A stretch of 42,028 bases of DNA from Clostridiales bacterium (lineage in GTDB: Bacteria; Bacillota; Clostridia; Oscillospirales; CAG-272), in the NCBI GenBank assembly GCA_012519315.1, contig JAAYQM010000007.1, positions 1 through 42,028 of the forward strand, given 5' to 3'. The stretch's first letter is position 1. Each line of letters opens with the position of its first letter. The translations under genes and the position numbers were made by a program. Shown here one piece after another: positions 33,290-42,028 of this stretch. The notes beneath the pieces are model-generated. The model searched no databases and had not been told where the DNA came from. It saw only the letters and a program-made list of their open reading frames with translations.

Positions 33290-34990
33290 ATGATCCGTCT
33301 TGAGGATGGGTCGGGTGATATAATAAAGATGGATGAAATCAAAACTAATTTTATTCATGAAATTATCGACAGAGATCTTGCCGAAAATACAGATCTCAAG
33401 ATCCACACGCGTTTTCCTCCCGAGCCTAACGGATATCTGCATATTGGGAGCGCTAAGGCTATCTGGATTAACTACATGACCGCAAAAAAATATGGCGGAC
33501 TTTTCAATCTTCGTTATGATGACACAAATCCTACACGGGAAGATGAAGAGTATGTTCAGTCGATCTATGAGGATCTCCTTTGGCTTGGCGCAGAGCCTAC
33601 CGGAGGTGTCTTTTACGGCTCCGATTATTTTGAACAGTGCTTTGAATTTGCCGTTAAGCTGATACGGGAAGGGAAAGCCTATGTCTGCGACCTCTCTCCC
33701 GACCAGATGCGGGAATACCGCGGCACCCTGACCGAGCCCGGTAAAAACAGCCCTTACCGTGATCGCTCGATAGAGGAGAATCTGGATCTTTTTTACCGCA
33801 TGAGGAATGGCGAGTTCCCGGACGGTTCCCGCACGCTGCGCGCAAAGATTGATATGTCCGCACCGAACATGAATTTGCGTGACCCTGCAATTTATCGCAT
33901 TCTCCATAGCGAACACCACAGGCAGGGGAATAAGTGGTGCATTTATCCTCTTTATGATTATGCACATCCGATTCAGGATGCGTTGGAGGGAATCACTCAC
34001 TCCCTTTGCTCCATTGAATTTGAGAATCACCGCCCCCTTTATGACTGGGTTATTGAAAATATCGGCTTTGAAAAGAGACCGCACCAATATGAGTTCGCAA
34101 GATTAAATATGACCCATACTGTTATGAGCAAGCGATATCTGCGGGAGCTTGTGGAAACGGAGCTGGTAGACGGGTGGGACGACCCCCGTATGCCCACCTT
34201 GAGCGGTCTTCGCCGTCGCGGCTATACCCCTTCGTCGATTTTTGAGTTTATAAGCAGAGCGGGTGTTGCTAAGAACTATGGAATTGTGGAGATTGAGCTC
34301 CTGGAGCATTGCATCCGTGAGGAGCTTAATATTCAAGCCGAGCGGCGGATTGCCGTTTTAGATCCGGTTAAGGTGAAAATCGCAAATTATCCGGAGGATA
34401 AAGTCGAGTATTTTGAGCTTCCCAACAATCCCAATAATCCTGACATCGGAACAAGACTTGTTCCCTTTACCAATGAAATATTCATCGAACGCAGCGATTT
34501 TGCGGAAGTTCCCCCGCCAAAGTTTTTTAGGCTAAAACCGGGGGGTGAGGTGCGTTTGATGGGTGCGTATATCATAAAGTGTGAGGAGATCATCAAGGAC
34601 AGTCAGGGGAATGTTGTGGAAATTCGCTGTACCTGTGACCTTGAGACGAGAAACAATCTCCCTGCCGACGGAAGAAAGATTAAGGGTACCATTCACTGGC
34701 TGTCCGCCGGACATGCAAAGGATGCTACCGTGATGCTCTATGATAAGCTTTTTACCCTTGAGAATGTCAACGATATTCCGGAGGGCAAAACCTATAACGA
34801 TTATCTTAACCCCAATTCTCTGCAAAAATTGACAAATTGCAAGCTCGAGCCATCTCTTGCTGATGCGGAAGACGGTCAGAGATTCCAGTTTGTGCGTCTT
34901 GGTTATTTCATTAAGGATACAAAATATCCGGATACCTACAATCGAATCGTAAGTCTTAAGGACAGCTATAAGCCGAAAATAAAGTCATAA
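33290..34990 (+). CDS. glnS: Glutamine--tRNA ligase (GlnS)
   Basis: 566 residues from the ATG at 33290. The class Ic core begins TNFIHEIIDRDLAEN, then HTRFPPEPNGYLHIGSAKAI with HIGH-like HIGS, RYDDTNPTREDEEYV, the Gln/adenylate region and the KMSKS-like VMSKRYL. The two beta-barrel anticodon-binding domains follow (for example IHWLSAGHAKDATVMLYD). It charges tRNA-Gln directly, which implies that the amidotransferase route is not the only one here. The ATG at 33290 has GAAGGAAG almost adjacent; the ATG at 33329 starts exactly at the family's usual N-terminus (MDEIKTNFI) but has a poor ribosome binding site, so the start is uncertain. metY follows 54 bases later. Confidence 0.95.
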   Translation: MIRLEDGSGDIIKMDEIKTNFIHEIIDRDLAENTDLKIHTRFPPEPNGYLHIGSAKAIWINYMTAKKYGGLFNLRYDDTNPTREDEEYVQSIYEDLLWLGAEPTGGVFYGSDYFEQCFEFAVKLIREGKAYVCDLSPDQMREYRGTLTEPGKNSPYRDRSIEENLDLFYRMRNGEFPDGSRTLRAKIDMSAPNMNLRDPAIYRILHSEHHRQGNKWCIYPLYDYAHPIQDALEGITHSLCSIEFENHRPLYDWVIENIGFEKRPHQYEFARLNMTHTVMSKRYLRELVETELVDGWDDPRMPTLSGLRRRGYTPSSIFEFISRAGVAKNYGIVEIELLEHCIREELNIQAERRIAVLDPVKVKIANYPEDKVEYFELPNNPNNPDIGTRLVPFTNEIFIERSDFAEVPPPKFFRLKPGGEVRLMGAYIIKCEEIIKDSQGNVVEIRCTCDLETRNNLPADGRKIKGTIHWLSAGHAKDATVMLYDKLFTLENVNDIPEGKTYNDYLNPNSLQKLTNCKLEPSLADAEDGQRFQFVRLGYFIKDTKYPDTYNRIVSLKDSYKPKIKS

Positions 34991-35044
34991 GTCCGGCTTC
35001 GCATCACCGGCGGAGGTATTAAACAGATATAAGGAGCGCATATT

Positions 35045-36322
35045 ATGGCATACAAAATTGGAACAAAATGTATTCAGTCGGGCTATACTCCAAAAAACGG
35101 GGAGGCGCGCATCCTTCCGATTTATCAAAGCACAACCTTTAAATATGAGTCCAGCGAACAGATGGGCAATCTGTTCGATTTGAAGGAAAGCGGCTATTTT
35201 TACACCCGCCTTCAAAATCCGACAAATGATGCCGTCGCAGCAAAAATTGCCGATCTTGAAGGAGGCGTGGCGGCAATGCTCACCTCCTCCGGTCAGGCGG
35301 CCAGCTTCTTTGCCGTTTTGAATATATGCTCGTCGGGGGATCACCTTATTTCTTCGTCGACGATTTATGGCGGAACATACAACCTTTTTGCCGTAACATT
35401 AAAGAGATTCGGGATCGATGTGACCTTCGTTCATCCCGATGCGACAGAAAAGGAGCTGGAGGCATGCTTCCGTGAGAATACCAAGGCTGTTTTTGCCGAG
35501 TCTATCGCAAATCCCGCATTGGTTGTGCTTGACTTTGAAAAGTTTTCAAAGGTCGCTCATGCTCACGGCGTGCCGCTGATTGTTGACAACACTTTTCCGA
35601 CGCCGATTAACTGCCGCCCCTTTGAGCATGGCGCCGATATTGTCATTCATTCGACCACAAAATATATGGACGGTCATGCGGCGACGGTTGGCGGCGTTAT
35701 AGTAGACAGCGGAAACTTTGACTGGGGGGCGCATGCCGAAAAGTTTCCCGGCTTGTGCGAACCGGACCCTTCCTATCATGGAATAAGATATGTTGACAGC
35801 TTTGGTAAGGGCGCTTATATAACAAAGGCTACAGTTCAGCTTATGCGTGATCTTGGCGCTATTCAGTCGCCCAATAATGCGTTTTTACTTAATTTAGGGC
35901 TTGAAACTCTTGCGCTACGCATGGAGAGACATTGCTCAAATGCCCTCAAGGTGGCAGAATACCTTGCTAAGTCCTCAAAAGTTGCTTGGGTAAATTATCC
36001 GTCCCTGAAAAATAGCAAATACTACGATAAGGCAATGCGTTATATGCCTGACGGCACCTGCGGCGTCCTTACCTTTGGGGTGAACGGCGGGCGTGAGGCG
36101 GCAACGAAATTTATGGACAGCCTTCGTTTGGCGTCCATTGTGACACATGTTGCCGATGCTCGAACCTGCGTTTTGCACCCGGCGAGCACCACTCATCGAC
36201 AGTTGACCGATGAGCAGCTACTTAAGGCCGGGATAGGTCCCGATCTTATGCGTTTTTCGGTTGGTATCGAGGATGTTGACGACATTATCGTCGATATAGA
36301 ACAGGCTCTTAACCGCATATAA
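35045..36322 (+). CDS. O-acetylhomoserine sulfhydrylase-type PLP enzyme (MetY family)
   Basis: 425 residues, typical for O-acetyl-L-homoserine sulfhydrylase rather than the shorter (~380) cystathionine enzymes. Family landmarks: CIQSGYTPKNGEARILPIYQ, the phosphate/stacking region TSSGQAASFFAV, VDNTFPTPINCRPFEHGADI and the PLP-lysine motif HSTTKYMDGH. The C-terminus has HPASTTHRQLTDEQL and RFSVGIEDVDDI. It makes homocysteine from O-acetylhomoserine and sulfide, so it would feed methionine synthesis. The symbol is left empty because cystathionine gamma-synthase relatives overlap. AAGGAG lies 8 bases before the ATG. A hairpin terminator follows at 36325-36359. Confidence 0.9.
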   Translation: MAYKIGTKCIQSGYTPKNGEARILPIYQSTTFKYESSEQMGNLFDLKESGYFYTRLQNPTNDAVAAKIADLEGGVAAMLTSSGQAASFFAVLNICSSGDHLISSSTIYGGTYNLFAVTLKRFGIDVTFVHPDATEKELEACFRENTKAVFAESIANPALVVLDFEKFSKVAHAHGVPLIVDNTFPTPINCRPFEHGADIVIHSTTKYMDGHAATVGGVIVDSGNFDWGAHAEKFPGLCEPDPSYHGIRYVDSFGKGAYITKATVQLMRDLGAIQSPNNAFLLNLGLETLALRMERHCSNALKVAEYLAKSSKVAWVNYPSLKNSKYYDKAMRYMPDGTCGVLTFGVNGGREAATKFMDSLRLASIVTHVADARTCVLHPASTTHRQLTDEQLLKAGIGPDLMRFSVGIEDVDDIIVDIEQALNRI

Positions 36323-36324
36323 TG

Positions 36325-36359
36325 AAAAACCGGCTCCGTGCATACGGGGGCCGGTTTTT
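36325..36359. terminator. Bidirectional terminator between the MetY-family gene and gdhA
   Basis: AAAAACCGGC(T)CCGT pairs with ACGG(GG)GCCGGTTTTT (arms 36325-36339 and 36344-36359), with one bulge, a short loop and T5. It also has A5 on the other strand, so it can end gdhA as well. Confidence 0.88.
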
Positions 36360-36429
36360 GTGTAAATATAGTGTTCTGACAAGCTATTCAGCGGACTATT
36401 TCCGGGGAAATAATGGGGTATTTATGTTT

Positions 36430-37794
<1,365 letters not shown>

Positions 37795-37846
37795 TTAAAG
37801 CGCAGAAGGGACAAACCGCATAAATACTGTGTTTTCTAGCGCATCA

Positions 37847-37878
37847 GATTTTTGATAATGAAATTTTATCAAAAAATC
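37847..37878. repeat. Inverted repeat over the gdhA -10 region, candidate operator
   Basis: GATTTTTGATAA (37847-37858) and TTATCAAAAAATC (37866-37878) are inverted copies with one extra A in the second arm and a 7-base spacer. The repeat covers the -10 hexamer (37863-37868) and the likely start site, where a repressor would block transcription. Confidence 0.6.
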
Positions 37879-37891
37879 ATGCAATTGTCAA
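37863..37891 (-). promoter_or_regulatory. Near-consensus sigma-A promoter of gdhA
   Basis: Reverse strand TTGACA (37891-37886), 17 bases and TAAAAT (37868-37863). The leader to the ATG at 37779 would be about 75 bases. Confidence 0.8.
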
Positions 37892-37948
37892 TGTTTTTTT
37901 GCAACATATATAAAAACATTTAATGGCATTTTATTGTACAAAATGGAT

Positions 37949-37985
37949 AAAACAGCGGCATCCAAATAGCTGATGCCGCTGTTTT
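37949..37985 (-). terminator. Terminator of clpC
   Basis: The perfect 14-bp stem AAAACAGCGGCATC/GATGCCGCTGTTTT (37949-37962, 37972-37985) with a 9-base loop, 12 bases past the clpC stop. On the reverse strand it ends in TTTT. Confidence 0.9.
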
Positions 37986-37997
37986 GTTTTATTCACT

Positions 37998-40463
37998 TTA
38001 ACCTTTGTTGTAGACGACTTTATTGTCTGTGACGGTGGCTATTACCGTGTCGCCGGCGCTGATTTTACCTTCAAGCATTGCCGTTGAAAAGCTGTCCTCA
38101 ATTTCGCGGACAATAGCCCGTCTTAGTGGACGTGCGCCGTAGACCGGGTCGAAACCTTCGGTTGCGACGAATTTCACAACCTCTTCATCAAAGCTGATGT
38201 TGATGCCGAGGGCGGCTATACGTCCTTTCACTTCTTCGAGCATGATACCTGCGATCTTCCGGATATCCTCGTCTGAAAGCTTGTTGAAGATAATGATATC
38301 GTCGATGCGGTTGAGAAACTCGGGACGGAACGTTTGCTTGAGTGCTGACATAGCATGGTCGCTTATACCCTTCTTTTCGGCGTCGTCGGTTGCGCCGGAG
38401 TAGAATCCGAGAAGCTTCGGTTCGGTAAGTCCGCTTGCTCCCACATTAGATGTCAGAATTATCACCGTGTTTTTGAAATCAACGCGGCGCCCTTGCGCAT
38501 CGGTCAAAATACCATCTTCCAAGATTTGAAGAAGGATGTTGAAGACGTCGGGATGTGCTTTTTCGATTTCGTCGAAAAGTATAACAGAGTAGGGTCGGCG
38601 CCGGATTTTTTCGGTAAGCTGCCCGCCCTCGTCATATCCCACATACCCGGGCGGAGAGCCGATGAGCTTGGAAACACTGTGCTTTTCCATATATTCGGAC
38701 ATGTCGATCCGTATCATTGCGTTTGTGTCGCCAAACATGACTTCGGCAAGAACCTTTGTCAATTCTGTTTTGCCAACGCCGGTAGGACCGAGGAATATGA
38801 AGGAGCCGGTGGGTCTTTTCGGATCTTTCAGCCCCATTCTTCCGCGGCGAATTGCTTTGGCAACCGCACTTACCGCCTTATCCTGACCAACAATCCGAGT
38901 TTTAAGGATCTTTTCGAGATTCAGGAGGCGTTCCCCCTCCTCCTCTGCGAGCTTTTTGACAGGGATGCCGGTCCAGGATGTGACAACATCCGCAATGTCC
39001 GACTCGGTCACGACAAGCTCACGGCTGTTTCTCTTGCTTTCCCAATCCTGTTTTGCGGCTTCATATTTTTTGCGCAGGCTGCTTTCCTCGTCACGCAGCT
39101 TTGCCGCCCGCTCAAATTCCTGAGCCTTGATGGCTTCTTCCTTGTTTTGCGAGAGCTTTCGCATCTCCTCCTCCATCGACTTCAGGTCAGGGGGTGAGGT
39201 GAAGTTCGAAATACGCAGCTTTGAGGCGGCTTCGTCAATAAGGTCGATGGCTTTGTCCGGGAGATAGCGGTCGTTGATATAGCGCTTTGAGAGATTAACC
39301 GCGGCATTGATGGCCTCATCCGATATTTTCAGCTTGTGATGAGCCTCATACTTGTCCCGGAGACCGAGCAGTATTTCATACGCCTCCTCCGCTGTAGGCT
39401 CCCCTACCATAACCGATTGGAAACGCCGCTCAAGAGCCGCATCCTTTTCGATGTGCTTACGGTATTCATCGATAGTGGTGGCGCCGATGACCTGCATTTC
39501 ACCGCGGGCAAGGGCGGGCTTTAGAATATTGGCGGCATCGACTGCCCCTTCGGCAGCTCCTGCACCGACGATAGTGTGAATTTCATCGATAAAGAGAATG
39601 ATAGAGGGATTTTTTACAACCTCCTCCATGATGTTTTTCATGCGCTCTTCAAACTCACCGCGGTATTTTGCCCCTGCAATCATACCGGCAATATCAAGGG
39701 TGACTATTGTCTTATCCTTAAGAGTTTCGGGTACATTTCGGTCAATAATTCTTTGCGCCAGTCCTTCTATAACGGCAGTTTTACCGACGCCCGGCTCTCC
39801 GATCAGGCAGGGATTGTTCTTTGTGCGCCTTGAAAGAATCTGTATAACCCTTTCCATTTCGGTGTCACGACCGATAATTGGGTCGATCTTACCCTCTCGC
39901 GCCATGGCCGTGAGATCACGTCCGAAGTTTGAGAGATTCGGTGCGCCTGATATTCCGCGGCTCTTGGTAGATTGACCGGATCGGGAGGAGGGGGCGCGGG
40001 TTTGTTTTGCATCGCTGCCCGAGTCTTCAATCCCGCCGAAAAAGCTCACAATATCAGAGCGCAGATCGTTGATGTTAACATTCAGATTGTTAAGCAGCTT
40101 GACAGCAACACAGTCGGTTTCGGAGAGAACCGCCAGGAGAAGATGCTCGGTTCCGATATAATTATGACCAAAGCGTACCGATTCGTATGAAGAGGTCTCG
40201 ATAATTTTCTTTGTGCGGGGGGTCATATCACCGGGGGTGACCATTGTTTTGACACCGTTGCCGGCTATTTCGATAACGGCATCCCGCAGCTTGTCAAAGC
40301 TAAGCCCCCGTCCCTCCAGCAGCTTTGCAGCTACGCTGTCGGTTTCCGACATAAGACCTAGCAGCAAATGCTCGGAGCCAATGTAGGTATGCCCCAGCTC
40401 CCTTGCAAAGTGCATAGCCTTCGTGAGAGCGTTTTGTGCTTTTTGTGTAAACTTGTTAACCAT
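37998..40463 (-). CDS. clpC: AAA+ unfoldase ClpC
   Basis: 821 residues. Two N-terminal Clp_N repeats (about 1-145) with [14 protein letters not shown] and [14 protein letters not shown]; a first AAA+ module with Walker [10 protein letters not shown]; a middle domain containing a UVR-like segment ([13 protein letters not shown]) characteristic of ClpC; and a second AAA+ module with [24 protein letters not shown], and a ClpP-docking LGF loop (LLGFYSG). ClpC with ClpP degrades proteins marked by phospho-arginine or brought by MecA. It is third in the mcsA-mcsB-clpC order on the reverse strand, but separated from mcsB by 109 bases, so it may have its own start of transcription; I could not define one. 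AAAGGA lies 7 bases before the ATG at 40463. clpP is not in the window. Confidence 0.97.
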   Translation of the reverse strand: MVNKFTQKAQNALTKAMHFARELGHTYIGSEHLLLGLMSETDSVAAKLLEGRGLSFDKLRDAVIEIAGNGVKTMVTPGDMTPRTKKIIETSSYESVRFGHNYIGTEHLLLAVLSETDCVAVKLLNNLNVNINDLRSDIVSFFGGIEDSGSDAKQTRAPSSRSGQSTKSRGISGAPNLSNFGRDLTAMAREGKIDPIIGRDTEMERVIQILSRRTKNNPCLIGEPGVGKTAVIEGLAQRIIDRNVPETLKDKTIVTLDIAGMIAGAKYRGEFEERMKNIMEEVVKNPSIILFIDEIHTIVGAGAAEGAVDAANILKPALARGEMQVIGATTIDEYRKHIEKDAALERRFQSVMVGEPTAEEAYEILLGLRDKYEAHHKLKISDEAINAAVNLSKRYINDRYLPDKAIDLIDEAASKLRISNFTSPPDLKSMEEEMRKLSQNKEEAIKAQEFERAAKLRDEESSLRKKYEAAKQDWESKRNSRELVVTESDIADVVTSWTGIPVKKLAEEEGERLLNLEKILKTRIVGQDKAVSAVAKAIRRGRMGLKDPKRPTGSFIFLGPTGVGKTELTKVLAEVMFGDTNAMIRIDMSEYMEKHSVSKLIGSPPGYVGYDEGGQLTEKIRRRPYSVILFDEIEKAHPDVFNILLQILEDGILTDAQGRRVDFKNTVIILTSNVGASGLTEPKLLGFYSGATDDAEKKGISDHAMSALKQTFRPEFLNRIDDIIIFNKLSDEDIRKIAGIMLEEVKGRIAALGINISFDEEVVKFVATEGFDPVYGARPLRRAIVREIEDSFSTAMLEGKISAGDTVIATVTDNKVVYNKG

Positions 40464-40572
40464 AGGGCCGTCCTTTCTGTATTCTATAGTTTTTACTTCA
40501 GATCATTTGTATGGTTTCATTGAGATAATACGGTACAAGGTTTTTGTACATTTATTTAGGTTGATACGAGTG

Positions 40573-41601
40573 TTATTTTTGAGCAAAGATGCTTTTTAAA
40601 TAGGTTGCACGCATTCGGTCGCGTACAAGCTCGTTTGTCGCATCTTTTCCGATGTTGTCCCCGAATTTTAGAATCAGGGATGCCGGCATTGCTTCGTACA
40701 GCAGGTTGTCAAGGGTAGTGTAGGAGATATCCTTTATAATCCCCAGCAATATGCCCAGCCGGATATCGGAGTAGAGGGAGAAGAATTCCTCAGAGGAGAT
40801 AAGACGGGCATAGCGAAGTGTTCCTACCGAACGGAGAATTTTGTCAGTCAGAGAATCCTCTGAGGACTTATAGATGTTCTGACAAAGGCGCTTTTCGTCA
40901 TGGATGATTTTTGAGATAATTTCCTTCAGCTTTTTGATGGTATCTTCTTCTGTAATGCCTAAGGTGATCTGATTGGATATCTGATAGATGGCGCCCCTTG
41001 ACGCCGACCCTTCGCCATACATACCGCGTATGGTCAGCCCGATTTTAGACAACTGTGCGGATAGCGAGGCGATTTGGTTGGTCATCGTAAGGGCGGGGAG
41101 GAAGACCATAACCGAGGCTCGGATACCTGTCCCGAGATTGGTGGGGCAGTGGGTGAGATACCCCAGCTTTTCGTCATAGGCAATATTGAGAGCCCCGTCA
41201 AGCAGGTCGTCCACCTTACATGCGTTTTCAAAGGCACGATCCAGCTGGAATCCGGGTAGCAGGCATTGTATACGTATGTGATCCTCCTCACAGACCATAG
41301 TTGCCACCGAAAGCTCCTCGCTTGTGAGTAAGGCGTGAGGGGTGCTCTTTTTTGCAAAATCCGTGCTGATAACATGCTTTTCAACATAGGATTGCGCCTC
41401 AAGAGCGGAGACACCGGCCATATCGATCATGGTAAAATTATGTGGAGTCAGGGCGGAGGCGACCTTTTCTATGATCTCTCTGGCAGATGTCGGGTCCAGC
41501 TTTGACGCAAAGGGATAATCGCACAGATTGCGTGCCAGACGGATACGCGTACTTATTACCACATCGTTTTCCATTGTTTGTTTGTTATACCAATTCATCA
41601 T
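40573..41601 (-). CDS. mcsB: Protein-arginine kinase McsB
   Basis: 342 residues from the ATG at 41601 (AGGAGG 6 bases upstream; the ATG at 41598 is equally close to the motif). A longer reading frame to 41697 overlaps mcsA and is rejected. Kinase features: VVISTRIRLARNL (ATP-binding arginines), EDHIRIQCLLPG, YLTHCPTNLGTGIRASVM (catalytic-loop region with the conserved Cys, CPTNLGTG) and a C-terminal MRATYLKSIF. McsB phosphorylates arginine residues on CtsR and misfolded proteins, marking them for ClpCP. It needs McsA as activator, which is encoded directly upstream with a 16-base gap. Length is close to B. subtilis McsB (~363). Confidence 0.95.
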   Translation of the reverse strand: MMNWYNKQTMENDVVISTRIRLARNLCDYPFASKLDPTSAREIIEKVASALTPHNFTMIDMAGVSALEAQSYVEKHVISTDFAKKSTPHALLTSEELSVATMVCEEDHIRIQCLLPGFQLDRAFENACKVDDLLDGALNIAYDEKLGYLTHCPTNLGTGIRASVMVFLPALTMTNQIASLSAQLSKIGLTIRGMYGEGSASRGAIYQISNQITLGITEEDTIKKLKEIISKIIHDEKRLCQNIYKSSEDSLTDKILRSVGTLRYARLISSEEFFSLYSDIRLGILLGIIKDISYTTLDNLLYEAMPASLILKFGDNIGKDATNELVRDRMRATYLKSIFAQK

Positions 41602-41617
41602 TTTTCGCCTCCTTTTT

Positions 41618-42028
41618 CTATTGATTCTCAAGCTGTCTGATCTGATCTCGCAGCTTTGCCGCATCTTCGTATGCCTCGACCTGAATAGCCTTTGCAAGCT
41701 GCTCTTTCAGCCTTTCTATGCGGTGTTGTTTATCGCTTTTTTCACGAAATTGCTTAGGTGACCGTCCAATATGTCTGACATTTCCGTGAATTGTACGAAG
41801 GGTGGGATTCAATTCTGCCTCAAAATTAGAATAGCAGCGTGAGCATCCCAGTTTTCCCGTTTTTGTAATGTCGGCATAGCTGCTGCCGCAAAGATTGCAT
41901 CGTTTTATACTCTGGGGTGTGCTTGAGATCCCTCGTATTTGCCCTGCCGGATATCCGAACAGGCTGCCGAACAGCTCTGTCGGATCGGGCAGACCGAATT
42001 CTGTATCTGAGAGGGAAAAATTAAGCAA
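41618..42028 (-). CDS. mcsA: McsA, activator of protein-arginine kinase (N-terminus cut by the window edge)
   Basis: Open to the right edge; 136 residues are visible and the complete protein would be longer. The fragment contains a four-cysteine zinc finger (CNLCGSSYADITKTGKLGC, then SRCYSNF), an intermediate LRTIHGNVRHIGRSP segment and a C-terminal UVR motif (QVEAYEDAAKLRDQIRQLE). The first zinc finger of McsA, normally at the N-terminus, would be outside the window. McsA stimulates the McsB kinase and helps control CtsR; ctsR is commonly encoded just upstream and may lie beyond the edge. Its stop is 16 bases before the mcsB start. The TTG at the edge is probably an internal codon. Confidence 0.92.
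   Translation of the reverse strand: MLNFSLSDTEFGLPDPTELFGSLFGYPAGQIRGISSTPQSIKRCNLCGSSYADITKTGKLGCSRCYSNFEAELNPTLRTIHGNVRHIGRSPKQFREKSDKQHRIERLKEQLAKAIQVEAYEDAAKLRDQIRQLENQ

Noticed and set aside
33319..33324. TATAAT just before the alternative glnS start at 33329
   Set aside because: No matching -35 at 16-18 bases; it would place the start of transcription on the ATG.
33233..34087. 284-codon open frame on the reverse strand inside glnS
   Set aside because: Lies antisense to a well-supported synthetase gene; no family match, no ribosome binding site, codon pattern is a shadow.
38355..39197. 280-codon forward frame opposite clpC
   Set aside because: Antisense to conserved ClpC motifs; composition and lack of start signal mark it as a shadow.

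Overview
The window reads as ordinary chromosome of an anaerobic, endospore-forming Clostridia-type Firmicute, possibly Oscillospirales-like (the order is inferred from gene content only). Support for this: the sporulation genes yunB and cwlD, both behind sigma-E-like promoters; the mcsA-mcsB-clpC protein-arginine-kinase/chaperone operon; the dgt-dnaG-sigA cluster; many AGGAGG-type ribosome binding sites; and sigma-A promoters close to TTGACA-N17-TATAAT. No rRNA, tRNA, CRISPR array, insertion sequence or prophage was recognised.

Layout. 1-126 (-): the first 42 codons of lon. 607-1407 (+): an amidohydrolase, ended by a hairpin shared with the facing cluster. 1459-5827 (-): a three-gene unit (DivIVA-like coiled coil, orphan fumarase beta subunit, XRE-TPR regulator), then yunB and a Xer-type tyrosine recombinase upstream of it. 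6113-28859 (+): a long forward block with an unknown membrane protein, cwlD, radA, a heterodimeric ABC exporter, an unknown anchored protein, an NfeD/SPFH membrane pair, purE-purC-purN-purH, rpmE, hflX, a YigZ-family gene, dgt-dnaG-sigA, a solute-binding lipoprotein, a DUF2752 gene and a frame-disrupted TM2 gene. 28967-30511 (-): a DUF3343 protein and a cysteine desulfurase-family enzyme. 30822-36322 (+): an MBL-fold hydrolase, gltX, glnS and a MetY-type sulfhydrylase. 36430-42028 (-): gdhA, clpC, mcsB and the 3' part of mcsA, which runs off the right edge.

How the genes fit together. purE/C/N/H supply steps of IMP synthesis. gltX and glnS charge tRNAs, while gdhA and metY link nitrogen and sulfur assimilation nearby. 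McsA/McsB/ClpC form the phospho-arginine degradation route, and Lon at the other edge is another AAA+ protease. DUF3343 plus the desulfurase look like a sulfur/selenium handling pair.

No clearly new multi-gene system was found. The best leads are: (1) a one-base frame disruption in the TM2 gene at a T5 run; (2) a near-perfect inverted repeat over the -10 of the gdhA promoter, which looks like an operator; (3) the fumarase beta subunit without an alpha partner, co-transcribed with a DivIVA-like protein and an XRE-TPR regulator; (4) the DUF3343/desulfurase pair with a stable leader hairpin; (5) sigma-E-like promoters at both sporulation genes. All functional calls rest on motif recognition by eye, with no database search.
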